Source: Archegozetes longisetosus (lineage: Eukaryota; Arthropoda; Arachnida; Sarcoptiformes; Trhypochthoniidae). From it: DNA of 64,000 nt. The stretch spans positions 10,561,172 through 10,625,171 of the forward strand of contig JAEMBT020000008.1 in the NCBI GenBank assembly GCA_018873245.2, given 5' to 3'. Below are positions 25,934 to 39,920 of this stretch, piece by piece (positions within the stretch are counted from its first letter, which is position 1; each line of letters opens with the position of its first letter). A program made the position numbers and the translations under genes. The notes beneath the pieces were generated by a model, which was not told the DNA's origin, did not search any database, and worked only from the letters and a program-made list of their open reading frames with translations.

Positions 25934-27789
25934 AGACTCACAAAACTCAACTCAAACTTATAGAGAGAAAGTGTTCGGCCTTTTCGATTGTTCAATGGCA
26001 TCACATATTGTTCACCACTTTTCCACCTATTTTTTATATTATCATCAAATTTGATGTTTTTCGGGCAGCGGTTTCGCCCCGAATCCTGTCTACACTATGA
26101 TTGATGACTAGTGCTGAGGTCAACACTTTGTTGAAGATGCAGAAGAAGTTGGTAGAAGAAGAAGAAGAATAAAGTTTTTTTCTTTCTTCCTCGTGAGTAC
26201 CAGTACTTGACTTGCTAAGCAATGATCAGCTATTGATTCCCTTGTTTGCTCTCCTGCCGACTCTTGAAATGATTTAAAGAGGATATGATTTTAATAAGGA
26301 ATCTACTCAAGGAATATGTGATAGGAATATGTGGTGCCTTTAGGATCAATATTATTGAGTTTTTAATTGATTTTTTTCTGACTCTTCTTCTCTTTTAATA
26401 AGTAATTAATTAGATTTTTGTTACTTTTTTCATATGGTGCTCAGTATAAGTTTTGATTTATTCTTTCTCTCATATGTAAATATGAGTCTATTTTTCAATA
26501 TTTTCGGAGTAATTTATTTCTCTCTTCAATCTGTTATATAAAGAATTTAGTTTTGAACAAAGAATTTTTCATTAAAGGACTACGCAAGACATGAGAATCT
26601 ATTATATGATAGAAAATATTGAAAAGAATTTATAAGATTCTAAATAATAAATTGTTGTGAAAGATTACTTTTTTCATTAAAATGTAATTTGGTTGGGATA
26701 TAAAAATAATTGCTTTTATGAGCAAAACGTTTGTCACTAAACATTTCTATGTCACTTAGGGGTAGCTTTGATTCTAAGAGAGCTCAGTATATAAAGCAAT
26801 AAAGATATTAATTTATAAGAGAATATATAATTTAATAAAAAAAATCATTTATAAGCATAATAGCTAATAATAATACTTAAGCCTAATATAAGTTTTCATC
26901 CCGTATACATGTGCCTACACTGAAAGCTCTTTAATAGCACTGTTATATAACTTTCAATATGAAACACTGACATCAGATCTACTTTTATTACATTTCTCGT
27001 AAATCATTCTTGAAATTTTTACTGCCATCCGATACAGTCAAATCTAATTTCTTGTCATATTTTAGTTCTCAGCTTAAAACAAGATTGATTTTATTACTAT
27101 TTTCAAAGGCATTTATTACTTGCAATTTAGGCTAAAAAGTGTAAATTTCAGTTTCAATTAGAATTACTCCTTAGCTTCTATTACTATCTTAGACAAACTG
27201 AAGATAATTGATTTAAGGAGTTTTCTCGAAATAAATTCTTATCCCAGTGTTCGACCTGATAGATTTAGATTAATGAAGAAATAAACAAAAATGAATTTTG
27301 ATTCACTTTTGAGTGTCGCTCTTTGTGTCAAGTTGAGATGCAATAAGTTTGAAAGCATGTAGTTTATGTCATTATAGAGAATATCAACTTTTAGGATTTC
27401 AATATATGTCAAATATTTCTATCAATTTTTCATTAAGGTTCGCTCTTAACATATAAAGTCATATCTAATATGATCCAATTTTACAACACGCTGTGACATA
27501 TATGAATAAATGCTGTGTATGTCGCAATCACTTATAATAGTCTATATATACATATATAATGACTCTTTCATATACTAGAGTTTTGCCTTTCATTCTCAAG
27601 TTGAACAACTGGAAGGGAAGAGAACATTTTTACTATTTTCATGCGATTCCCATAATAAATATTTGAATTTATGAGCAAAAGCATGTTTGTTGTCGACTGT
27701 CGACGGTTCTACTCCTTAAAACTGTCTTTTTATGCAACAATGTCGAGTACCACTAGAGGCTCTGCCACTTATTATTAATGTTATTACTT

Positions 27790-27811
27790 TCTCTCTCTCT
27801 CTCTCTCTCTC
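27790..27811. repeat. (CT)n microsatellite
   Basis: A perfect CT run of 11 units. Confidence 0.95.
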
Positions 27812-29940
27812 CAATTTCACTATCCTTTTTACTACTTTCTCCACTTTTAACAATCTCTTCAAATATTTCAACTCAATTACTTATACTAAGTTTGCATAAA
27901 TTTTCAATACGATCACAGTAATTATAACTGATTTTTGTTTGATCTAATTATTTGTTTGAAGAATTGAATGTAGAAAATAATCACTAAATTGAAGCTGATA
28001 TAACAAATATTTATCATATTATACAAAGTACTTTTACTATAACTGAATTAATCATAAAAACGTATGTAGGTTTATTAAAAAACATAAAATATTTGTCTCT
28101 AAAGGTTATGATTTAGTGATGTTTCATCTTAATTGTTGCCGCAATCAATAATCAGTACGAAAAGAGAAAACTAGTGAAAAATATGTCAAATTATATTGAA
28201 GTTTAGAGAAGAAAATTTCTATTCCTTATTGAGCCCATTTATCAAAACATAAGCTATTATTTATCACACGATTCCTATATATAAAACATAAGATTTTAAT
28301 AAAAACTTCTAATTAAATACCTGAACAAATAATTTGAAATATCTATGAAGCAAAGAAATAAGTTTAGTGTTAAACTAAAAAATAAATTTAGTCTTAACTG
28401 AGAAAATAATATTTGGGTTTCTTATAAAATATAAAGTTAAATACCAATTCATCACTGGGTGTGACACTAGAAAAGCTTTGGTATTCACCAGAAACTTATC
28501 GACTATTTTTATCTACTTAAACATCAGGAGGAATAATAATAAGAAATGGTGTTTCACCAACAAATAAATGGCTTCTTGAAGAACAAGATAAGTTGTAGGT
28601 ATTGTACTATACATATATCCTGTTCTTAAGTCAAATTTTCAGTATATATATGAGGTAAAAGTAATACTATTTCTAAGATATAGTATAACTTGTATATAAT
28701 AAACAAGTGGTTGGTGTTACGCTCTATCGCCTTCGGGGGTCAATTTGGAGGTCCAAATGAATATTTTATTGATACCCATAGAAAATACAGACAAGTTATG
28801 ATTTTATTGACAATTTTCTATCGGATAAAAAGTTGTTCTCATCTGTTGAACCGTAAAATTGATATGAATTTGGAGATGCTTTCAATTTCTGTCTCTATTT
28901 CGAGGTTAACATTAATGGGTTTTAACTTGATTTTGAAATTAATCACTGAAATAATGGGTATTATAGGTTTGATCAATAGACATGAGTCTTGTGATTCTAT
29001 GGTTGAACGGAAACCAAATTCCGTGAGAAGTTAGACTAGATGTGATTTTTTGTTTTTCCAATATTCTATTCACAGCTCTGGGAATTATTTCAATCATTTT
29101 TACTTTTCGTGGAATGATTGCCACATAAGATGTGGTGTTTTTCTTCATTTCAAACTCAGCAGACATGGTATAGAAAAAACATTTGAAAACTATTTCATAA
29201 TAATCTTTCGTATGAAATCAATATATAAAGGTTAAGGTTTTCAATATTGTGGTTATTCTTGATTTCCAAATAATTGACTTCATTTTATTCAGCGATGTTT
29301 TCTTCTAAATAAAAAAAATAAATCGAAAGTTATATAACTTATTATTAGGTCTTCTAAAAAGTCGTTCTGAAAATTGCTTTTTATGAGAATTATTTTTCAC
29401 TAAAACAATTTGACTTAAGCTAAAGTTTAAGATATTGAATATTTGAATAAATTTTGTTTTATTATAATTTAACCAAACCTCTAGTCATTCATTAATGTTT
29501 CAATTTTGTTTGAATACCTTAAATGATAATTTGAGTTAATTTAATGTTTAATTTGACTTTAAAACCAATGACCGCTTCAAAAGATCTGCCGATTTCTCAA
29601 ACCTTTCAAATAGATCTCAAAGAGAGAGAAAAAATAGAGATTTTTCAAACAAATCAAGTCCCGGAATCTGTATTTAGCTATTTGTCTAAAAAGATAACAT
29701 AAGAGAGAAATATATACATAAAATGTTTTTCTAAAGCCCGACTTAATGTATAATTATTGGGAGCGATCGATGATATAGACCTGTCAAAAAGACGTCAACT
29801 AATAATTGCTATCTATGTATACAAATAAAACCCTCTCTGAAAAATTGTTGGTCTCCAAAAACTATTTCATTTTTCTAATTCACTAACAGTTGTTATTATA
29901 CAAGTCCTATAAAAGTATTTTCTCTCCCTATCGTGTAGAC
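27812..29940. other. AT-rich stretch with one 114-codon open frame
   Basis: The only noteworthy open frame upstream of the plexin is at 28690-29034 on the plus strand (114 codons). Its product has no signal, motif or family resemblance that I recognise, and the same DNA is also open on the minus strand (28939-29166). I do not call it a gene; a decayed transposon or chance is likelier. Confidence 0.5.
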
Positions 29941-30076
29941 CAGTAGTTGTCAAACTTTTCTCAGTCGTAGCCCCCTTTCTATGACTTTTGACGTCTGACC
30001 TAACCAGACATTACGTTAAATTTTCAAATTTTACGGACCACTAATAGGCCGCAAAAGAGAGTTGGCGAACCTATAG
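29941..30076 (-). mobile_element. hAT-like MITE copy 2 (~136 bp)
   Basis: The left end CAGTAGTTGTCAAACTTTTC and the right end GTTGGCGAACCTATAG are imperfect inverted repeats of the hAT type (compare CTATAGGTTCGCCAAC, the right end read in reverse). Inside is CGGACCACTAATAGGCC, the reverse of the GGCCT..TAGTGGTCCG block in the copy at 10128-10263. The two copies therefore lie in opposite orientation. It is too short to encode transposase. Flanking 8-bp target duplications are not recognisable, so the copy is old or the ends are slightly off. Confidence 0.6.
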
Positions 30077-31969
30077 CTACTAGTGTTTAATTTTAGAAAA
30101 TATGTATTTTCTCTCTCTGAGTGTTTTAACTGTGGCTACGGTTTAACTAAAATTGTTATGCGATGTTTCACAGAGTTATTTGAACCTTAAATTTTTTCAA
30201 AAACTTCAAAGCATCATGCGTACAATTCAAACCGTTTACTAGTTATTCATAAGCGTATAATATTTTCAATGGCTTATAATATTCTAAATATTTCTTAATC
30301 ATATCTTGTCCTCTAACCTATTCTTAGGCTAACTTTTAATCATTAATTATTCCCATAAGCCGTTTGACTGTTTCGACAAATTATCAGATGAAAGAAATAT
30401 TTCTCGTAAGACAAAGCCCCTAAAGAAATGATTGTTTGGTTGAAAACAAGAGAATTGTTGTTATCTAAATATGTAAATAGTTTTTACTGTACCTGAGGAA
30501 TGAGTGCCTAAGCGATTATAGCTATTATGATGACTTATACTGATTTTTGACGCAGATTGTATTGCAGAAACAGCATTGTTTTCGTTTATGTGATTGTTGC
30601 AGATGTTATAATCAAAACTGACATTTGATGCCGACTTCAGATTCGCTAATTTGAAGACATGATGTCATTTGGAAATTGATATTATTAGGCATTAACTTAC
30701 TTTAGGCTCTGATTTATATTTGAAAAGTTTTTGAAAAACTTTTAAATTCTTACTTTTTCAAGTTGAAAAGCTTTTATCTTGTTTTTTTTACTCTTCATGT
30801 CATGCCTTGAGGAGATGCTCAGTTTTTGATCTGAAGAAAAACTTCTTTCAAACTTATATTCGCTTATATAATAAGCATTGTGCTAGACTTTTATGAGAGT
30901 TTTATCTACTCTTTTAGTGTCTTATCTGATTTATTAGTCGCGAAAACATTTTTTATTACCTATTTCGGAATTAAGCATAACTAAAATCAAATATTTTTTC
31001 TTTTTATTTCTTTTAATTATCTTAATCTAACTGTTAGTCAAAATGATTATAACTTAATTTCAAAATTGTTTGTAATGAGTAAGAGTTTAATGAGTTGTCG
31101 TTATTTAAGAAAAATTAGACAAAAATATGCATTGAGCAAACGTTATTCAAACTTATACTGATTATACTGAGTTATAAACTCTGCCTACAATCGAGTGCAG
31201 CAAACGCTAAACTCAATCGATCAAAATCTAATTAGAACTTAAGCTTAGGATTGTTGACAATCAGATTGAACAGAAGAGAGAGAAGCCTAAAATGCGCTAT
31301 TTTATAGCTAATAACTAATGATTAAGAATAGATAAATCGAAAGCTTCAATCAAACGCTGAATAAAAAGGTAGGCAAAAAGTGACTAACTGTTGAAAACTA
31401 GAGTTAAACCGATTGATGAAACATTAAATAAGTGAAAGAAAAAGTTTTATTGGCTCATATTATGATTTATTATTCAATTGTTATGCAATGTGTGTGGTAC
31501 TAAAGGTTTGGTGGAATGAATAAATGACTAAAACAAACGTATAGTTATCTAATAATGAGGACTATATTCTCAGTTGAAAACAATTGTTTATAGAGTTGAT
31601 ACCTATGTATAGTTTATAAATAATAATAAATCAATTGCAATAAGCTTGCAACTTGATGTTTTTCATTGAGCATGTGTTTTAAGGGCTGTTTCTTTTGTTA
31701 TTAGTTAATACCTTAGTAATAATAATATTGTTATTACCAGAAGAACTATTCTTCTCCTACTAGTACTATAAGAGCCACACACTAAGAAAAAATGTTTTCA
31801 ACGTATAAAATTTGACACTCGAGCCAATGTGTGGGCCAATTGTGAATTCATTTCTCTCACATTTGTTGTGTTGTTAGTAAACGATTCGGCCAATTATAAT
31901 CATAGCTAAAAGGTTCTCTTAACTTCAAATATATCTAAACTTACATTACAGCCCCTTTCCTGGTTAGGA
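30077..31969. other. AT-rich non-coding DNA
   Basis: I see no gene, RNA or repeat array here. Confidence 0.6.
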
Positions 31970-32008
31970 CCCCCTTTCAACCCCCCATCAGACCCCTCTC
32001 AGACCCCC
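31970..32008 (-). other. Potential G-quadruplex motif on minus strand
   Basis: The plus strand has four cytosine runs of 5, 6, 4 and 5 bases (31970-31974, 31981-31986, 31993-31996, 32004-32008) separated by 6 to 7 bases. Read on the minus strand this fits four guanine runs of at least four with short loops. An extra CCCC run lies at 31952-31955. It is exceptional in such AT-rich surroundings. Whether it folds or has a role is unknown. Confidence 0.7.
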
Positions 32009-33466
32009 GAGAGAGAGCATCTTATTTCGAAATCTCTGAAAGTTTTTTCTTTTTCAACTAGTCATGAATAGGATTAATAATAGCAATTGTGAATTCAGAG
32101 TGAGTTTTTTCGCCGATTCCATTATGTTTAGTAAATATGTTCAGCAATTTTGCCGTAATTTACATATCTATGCGATTATCATTATTTTGTTAAGAGATCT
32201 ATACAAAAAATCGTTTTCAGCTCAAACCCTCAAATCTTTACACAATAAATTATTCACTTATTTTGCTCCGAGTTTTTAACTGTTTAAGCCATTTGGTATT
32301 GAAATTTTCAAATTAGACTTATTTAATCAGACTCTTTAAACGAAAAGCTAATTATTAATTTTGAGCTTAAATAATATATTAGACTATTTACTGCTCTTCA
32401 AAAAGGGCCAATTATATAAATTTCTTCTCAGCTCCTAAAAGCTGTCTATAAATCAAAATAAGTCCTAAAAATAAGATCGATAAAAATTTTTTCGCGCACA
32501 ATTAGAAAATATATGAAATTGTGATCTCTTGAAAACTCAGAAAAATACCGAACTTTCTGAAATGATTCATGAATAGAGATAAAATAAAACCGTCTTTTCT
32601 TGAAACAGAAGACAAGAAAATATATAAATAGATAAATTTATGTATAAGATATAGTGATATGTAAATGAAAAAGATATAAATGTTCAATATAAATAGTAAA
32701 GTATGTAAACCATTAATCGAAATAAAATAGAAAGTATTGACTATAGAGGTAGAATGTGAGTTTGGTGTTGTTGGCCGTAAACTAGTAAAAAGGTATTATA
32801 AAGTAGAAGAAGATCTAGCTGCAAGTATATGATGTGGTGTTGTCGTTGACTTTGCCCACTTATATAACTTGTTGGTTATAGCCTAAAGCTATACCTACAC
32901 TCAAATTAGCAATTTGCGAACAAATTATATTAAGGGCTCGCGTATACGTAATAATAATATTACTCTTCATGCAATCTTATGTAAGCCAACCAAAAACTAT
33001 TCAATTTTTTTACGATCTATATCTCAACATGAGATATATATAAGTTGCGGATAGTCTCCACCCCTATCTCTCTTGTGATCGGTTTCTTGACCGTTGTCTT
33101 GACTGATAGAATAAGATGCCAAGACTTTCATATTAATGCCCAATAAGTTTGGCGAAAAAGTTGAACAATATTTTCTGCTTGAGTATTTGATAGGTGTTGA
33201 ACATTTACTTTTGTGATGGTTTTACATTAGATAGTAGTATAGAAATGTTTTTAGATTTACCACATATTTATCGACATCTGTTGGAATAGAAATTACGGAT
33301 TCATTTATGAAATTTCTTTTTCTACCTTTCACTTTCTTCTAGAACCTAAAAGCCATTTAAGAAAGCTTCTCTCAAGCCTTAAATTTAATCGAGCAATAAA
33401 TAGCTCGTGTATTTAATACTCCAAAGGTCTGCTGCAAGGGATGTATTTGTTGAGATACAGCAAAAC
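32009..33466. other. AT-rich non-coding DNA
   Basis: Nothing supportable as a gene. Short open frames of 61 to 71 codons on both strands are low-complexity. Confidence 0.6.
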
Positions 33467-33510
33467 CTCGTTATAGTGAATCTGAAGGGTTTGCTAGTTT
33501 GGTTGAAGAT
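33467..33510 (+). mobile_element. Tigger/pogo-like terminal fragment
   Basis: The sequence ACAGCAAAACCTCGTTATAG followed by TGAATC matches the CAGTAAAACCTCGTTATA(G/A)CGAA type of end better than the other two fragments in this window. No opposing end or transposase is visible within the next kilobase. Confidence 0.5.
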
Positions 33511-34526
33511 AACAAAGCAAATATGAATTGACATATTCGGGGATTGTGATTAAAATAGCGAATCTACCGGGGATTGTCTGTAAAATAGGTTTATATAGAA
33601 GAAGTATCATTCATATTAAAGTTGATTAAAACTCGCTTCATCTGTAATGATAGTTGACTATTACTCTTAAGTTTTCTGTTGAGTCTCCAATTTCTCATTT
33701 AACTGGCATTAAGGGTGGAGTTGTCTCGTCCATCTCATCATAATTAGCATCTAATGCAAAATGATTTATTTTATTTTTATTGCCAATTTTGATAATATCA
33801 TGTCTAATCCATTTCTAGTACCCAATAATTGAAGGCCTAAAACTTTTCTCATTGTTCACTATCTCAATGTCTTATATATTATTTATTGCCTCACCAATTG
33901 GATAATTGGATTATAACTAGAAATTGTATTTTAAAACTCATATTACTTAATATTTTTAGCTTCTCATCAAACTTACTCATCAAACTTGACTTGAGAGCAA
34001 ATTTACTCTTTGAGCAATCTTTTCCAACTTTTCTTTGTTTATGAGTTTTCATTTTTATTGCTGTCTAAAGCCGTATATTCAACTCTATTTGAATATTAAA
34101 TTTTTCAAACGATTTTTAGCGTAAAAATCGTAAGCTGTTTGATTGAAATTTTGTTTTTAAACTTTCAAATGATTTATAAGACTATTATATTCTTATATAA
34201 CCCTTCTCATATGTTTATATGACTTTTTTTCTAATGAAATGAAAATTGCTTTAAGAAAAACAGTTTCTAACACATGACAAATCGCTTTTTATGGTAAAAT
34301 TGCATTTTTTTCTAATTCAAACCAAATTAACTTATTTATATAACTAATTAAACAACTTATTATTCATAAAACGATTACAAAAAAAGATTTGATTTTGGTT
34401 AACTTCTCTCCAAGAGGTTATAATTTATGTTGATTTGTGATATGATTATGTTTATTATCCTATTGTATAAATTTGAAGACTAAAAGTTTTTATTTATAAG
34501 GATAGTTGCAAAACTGATTTCAAAGT

Positions 34527-34535
34527 GAACGAACG

Positions 34536-34587
<52 letters not shown>
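34527..34587. repeat. (GAAC)3(GA)n microsatellite
   Basis: Three GAAC units lead into a perfect GA run of about 24 units. Confidence 0.95.
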
Positions 34588-34590
<3 letters not shown>

Positions 34591-36921
34591 TAAATATTTA
34601 GAGAGAAAATAGGATTAGTTTCTAAAAGATTAGCGGGATTTTCTATTTTTTCGGTGTGTTTAAGTCAAATTGAATTATAGAGTGATTGCCGGTATTTGCT
34701 CTTACTTTCAAATGTATTATATAACCTACTGACAAAAACTCAATAAATTTGTTTTACTGCCAAACAAAACTGAATAACTTGTGTTTTTCATATCCGCTCG
34801 AAACTCTACTGTTCATTTGAAATGCGCTAAAAAATAACTAAATTCAACCTAGATTTCCATTCGCAATAGATTGTTTTCAGCTTTTTCTTCACTTATATCG
34901 CAAATTGTTTCCCGAGTGTGTGACCGATCCTTTAGAAAAAAATTTTAATTTTTAAGTTAACTAAAAATGAATTCAAACTAAGTCCCTTTTATAATTACAG
35001 TAATAAAATTAATTAAAATTCTTAATTGTATAGCAATTACAGCGTTTTAAGAGTGAATGAAAAAATGTGTAGTATTTGATGGGATTAAATGTGATAATAA
35101 TAGTGAATGCTACGAAGTAATTACTAAACAATTAGTTTTGTATTTTGCCTTAACACAAATTAGTTTGTTTTGTATACTTTTGTTCGATCGCTTGCAAATG
35201 ATTCATTAGTAGTTATCAAAAGCAAATCTAATAATTAAATAGTAAAACCATTTTTCAAAATATCAGTTTCAATGCCGTCATTTCCATAATTTCGTATCAA
35301 GTTAATTAACAAACTTATACTTTTCTATACTTTTAATTAATATCGTGTCTGAAAACCAGTTCAGAAAAGACGAACCAATTGAGATAAAGTCCTTATCAAA
35401 CGAAAGGGTGTTTTACTAAAGAAATAATTATAATACGCTAAAAACTTATTTTTTATTTATTTATTTATTGATAAAAAGATTTTTTTGATTAAAAAAATTT
35501 GGTAAAAAATTGTTTGACAAAAACATTTGGTAATACCGAAACCTGTAAAACCTATTGGGTACAAAGTTTTATGGGATGCATGCAAACAAATTTTTGTCTG
35601 ATCTCTCTCCACCTCAACAATAAACATAACAATCGAATGCATGTTTGCTCTGACCAATTGGTCGGATAGCTCTTTCATATAACTATTATCATTGCTATCA
35701 TAGTAAATGTCTTAACGGATGGCATTTTTTCGTCAATTGATGACAAACACAAACTCATATTTTAGGCAATAAATTCTACTGGTTTTCTATCTATACTAGG
35801 TTCTCGTTGTGATGCACAACTTTTGCTCAATAAGCCGACCAAATGCTTATGTAAACATTATGAATTGATTGCATTTTGTTAAGCAAAAGCTCCTAACGGT
35901 TGCTATTAGTATTGAGGGCTTTTTTTTGCTGTGCAATCAGTCCACAATTTATTTTTATACCTCCTCAAAGACTAACATACAAATAAATTTGTTGTCAACT
36001 CTCACCCTAAACTTAAAACTTTAAACTTTTTAAACTTTTCGTTAAAGTTTAATCAACTAGTAATAAAAGTTATTAGACTGAAATTGCAACAGATGTTTGA
36101 ATAGTGTGTACAAAAAATAGTACTTAAACTTGTAATGCAAGGCTAAAAATGTTGCTTAAAGTTTAAAGTGAACTTATGATTAAACTAATTATAGATACCC
36201 TAAATAAAATAATATCTTCCAATCATTATCTTCAAAACTCACTAAACTTCTGATTTTTATTCAAATGCTCGGAACTGAGAGTACTCGAGCCCAAACTGAA
36301 ACAGCCATAAATACAAAACGCAATATTTACTAATGATTAAATCCACCCAAAAAAACGACCAAAAAATATGTGCAATTGCTTATGATATATGTTATATAAT
36401 GGGATCGCAATAACAGTATTGCCCAAAAATTTATACTCAACCAGAAAATAATATTATTATTACTATATTTTATTACAACGTGAAATTCAATGCCTTTTAC
36501 GACAAACTCAATATTTTTTTGTGGCAGCAGGATGTGAACAATTTTTTCTCTTCTAATCATTTCTATTCTCTATCTATATCTAAAACTTGAAAAAAATGTT
36601 CTCTTCCTATTTCTCTGTATTCTGAATATATTTTCTCTTCTATATCTATATATATATGTGTATATATGAGTGTACGCGAGTAATAGGAGACTCGTTCGCA
36701 GATCAATCCGTTTTGAGTTACTCTAGAGTTTGTAAGAAGTCGTTAACGTGTCATCGTACAGCAACATGTGAGAGAAGGAATAGTAGAATCTTTTATATTA
36801 TTACAGTCTTTCACTCTTTTAAACTCACATCTAATTCTAATGCCAATTTTTAGAACCAATTTAGCTCTAACTACTTTATCATATTTGTTTTACTGTCGAC
36901 TTCTGTTAACATTTATGCCTC

Positions 36922-36946
36922 CCTCTCTCTCTCTCTCTCTCTCTCT
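36922..36946. repeat. (CT)n microsatellite
   Basis: A CT run of about 12 units. Confidence 0.94.
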
Positions 36947-37803
36947 TCTTTTTTGTTCGATTACAATTTAATATGAATTTTGATGACATTTTTCAGACAA
37001 ATCTCAAATATTAAGTACTTATGAATTGTTTGAAAGGGGAAAGTAATACAAAAGCATTGTCTTCAGTTGGTATTTTGTAGCATAAAGGAGCTTTTGATAG
37101 AGAGCTTAAACTTTAGAACTGACTAAAATTATAATGAATTTAGAAATTCTAGAAATTTCAAGATTCCTGACATGAATGCTTGAAATTTGGAAATTGCATA
37201 TTTAAAAAATGGCTTCACTCAAAAAATGATTTAGAATGGTTGAACTGAAAAAAATCATAATTTAATGCTCTATTAAAAACAAGTTTACGAATCAAAAATT
37301 GATTATTCAAGTCAGAAATTTTCAATTTCAAGTCACCATACTTTGTTAATAAATCTAATCGAGAAATCATTTATCATTGATTTTAAGCGTTAAGTTTAAC
37401 ATAAAAACAACAAAGTTTGATAAAATGAGAAAAAAAGTTTATTTTGGGATGAAAATGTTGAAAATGTTGAAAATGTGAGTTGCCATCTAAATTTCGTGAC
37501 TGAAAATCACGTAAGACGCAGCCTGAAACATAAAACAAATGCTCTAAAAATTGATTAAAAATTGTGATCTATCTCAAAATGGATGACCCGTTTAGATGGT
37601 ATTGTTGTTAATCTAAGAAAGAGGTACCATATGGTGATATCCGTTATATAGATATCTAAGTGTTTTATTTCTCGTGACAGTTGATTCCTCTCTAGTATTT
37701 TCTCTCTTATTGCTTCTACTCTTGCGCTACAACATAACTTAGTGTCTTATTTAGCCCTTAAATAAGTCTTTGATTTATGTTTTCAATTGATTTTTATGTC
37801 TTA

Positions 37804-37843
37804 TACACACACACTCACACACACACTCACACACACACACACA
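37804..37843. repeat. (CA)n microsatellite
   Basis: A CA run of about 20 units interrupted twice by CT. It is the only substantial CA array in a window dominated by CT/GA. Confidence 0.95.
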
Positions 37844-39876
37844 ATAAGAATAGAAAATATTTAACTTGTTTTCTCTAGTTGATTACAGTCTCTGTCTTAC
37901 TGCTAAAAATGTTGTATGTAAATTATTATTATTTTTCTTATTTTTGTTCTTCTTATTTACAATAATTCTTATTTACATAAAGTTTAACAATTTGCTCGGC
38001 AGCGTTTAGACAACTTTTAAACAACATTGAGCTTTAGATTGCAATTTGTTTTTATTTAGACCTTTCTGAATAGTTATTAATATTTGCCTACAATTTATTC
38101 GTTATATTCTAATATATATGCAAATAAAGCTTTAAATAAAGAAAAAGAAATGTTTTTCCTATGATCAAACTGATGCCTTATGGCAAGTAAACATGGAGTC
38201 GGTTTGCATTGATATCTAATACCAATAGCTGTCAATATTAGTCCATTATATACGGGATGAGAGAGTCACGAATCAGGAAAACAACTCTAAAGAGAAGTAG
38301 AAATAACTTATCGCACAACTATATTTTTTAGTTTTATATTCTTCTCTAAATTTGTTAACATTTTATCCTCTTTTTTATGCCTATACTTTCAATAGCTATA
38401 ACACTAACCTTTTATGATCTTGTTTTATAACTCCATATATTTGATAAATAAACTTCTTTCTTCTCATTTTGATTTTGATTCTCATTTTGATTCTCATTTT
38501 ATATTAAACTTATATTTTTATTGTTCTCCTTTTTGTTAACATTGTATTTAAGAGTATATTAGAGATGAAAAAACATAGTCCTATTGTTCTCTTATTTTGT
38601 TAACTTTATTATTGTTTGGATTATAAGAAATATATAGCTTGTCAGAAAAATAGAGTACAAAAAACTATTTGCTACAAATAATACTAAATAATCGTTATGT
38701 ATTTTTCTGCTCTTATTCTTATTTTCAAGTTTATTATCATCTAATGCGAAAAGTTCTTCACTAGTTATACATTAAACTAGTTTAGCATCAAATGGTTTGT
38801 AGAGATTATACTTTAATTTTGAAGTTTTGTAACGATTTCTATACACCTAAAAGCTTAATAATCCTCGATAGTAACTACAAATGATGCCTTGCATTGCAAT
38901 CATAATATGTTCACGTATAAAAAACTTATAGAATATCCTATATAGTAATTGAAGCAGATCTAAAATTAAATTTATCAACAAGTCTATGTGCGTCTCAGGA
39001 CGTCATCAGCAACTACCTTACCTCGTTGCTATCTAGGATTATTAAGTTTTCACGTGTACTACATACATAACACTTAGGAACTTGCATTTCATCAAGGCCT
39101 TAGTTTATTGAACAAAACAATTTTAAACTCACTTTCGATTTGAATTTTCTGATCGATTGTCTTTTGAAACAATAAATTATATTCTGTTAGGTGATGATAT
39201 ATTTTCAAAAGTATAGATAATATCGATAGTAATGATGAGAAATAGTAGAATAGTTGGAAAGGAAAATACATTAAAGGGACTATTGAATTGCAAATTGAAA
39301 CATATTTAAGAAATTGATTGCAAACGGAGAGAGAAATAAATTCTCACACTGAGTGACCGCTATTTACAACAAATCCTATACTAGTTTTCAGGTTGGCCAC
39401 CAATTTCTTCAATTATCATTTATTGTAGCAAAGATAGTGATCTTGACTCCCATCTCTCTCTCTAACTAATCGTAACTTAATCTTCAACTATTGCCTCAAA
39501 TTTTTTTGCCTCAAATTTTTTGCCACAAATTATTAGACAATTATTTATATTGGTTTCGTGATTTTTAAGTCCTCTCTATCTCTGACCCAACTGAAAGAGC
39601 ATTAAATTATGTTTTTCTAACATCTTGAAGTGAACGAGAAATGTATAAACTATTTGCGCATAACGTTTGTGTACAACAATACGTTTGTATAAATTATATG
39701 GGCAATATTTTTTGTCATTTTGGGCAAGTTCTCATACATATCTGTAATCAATTTATTTGAACTATGAAACAATCTGAAAAGAAGTTCTAAGTGTTTAATA
39801 CTGAAAGCTTTCTGCATAAACTTACAGTTCCCTAAACGAAAATGTTTAACCTTTGCGGAAAGATTCATATAAAAAA

Positions 39877-39920
39877 CGATAATTTAAACGTAATTTAAAC
39901 GTAATTTAAACGTAATTTAA
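39877..39920. repeat. 11-bp CGTAATTTAAA repeat, about 4 copies
   Basis: Three exact copies of CGTAATTTAAA are preceded by a one-base-longer copy (CGATAATTTAAA) and trail off in CGTAATTTAATT. Confidence 0.92.
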
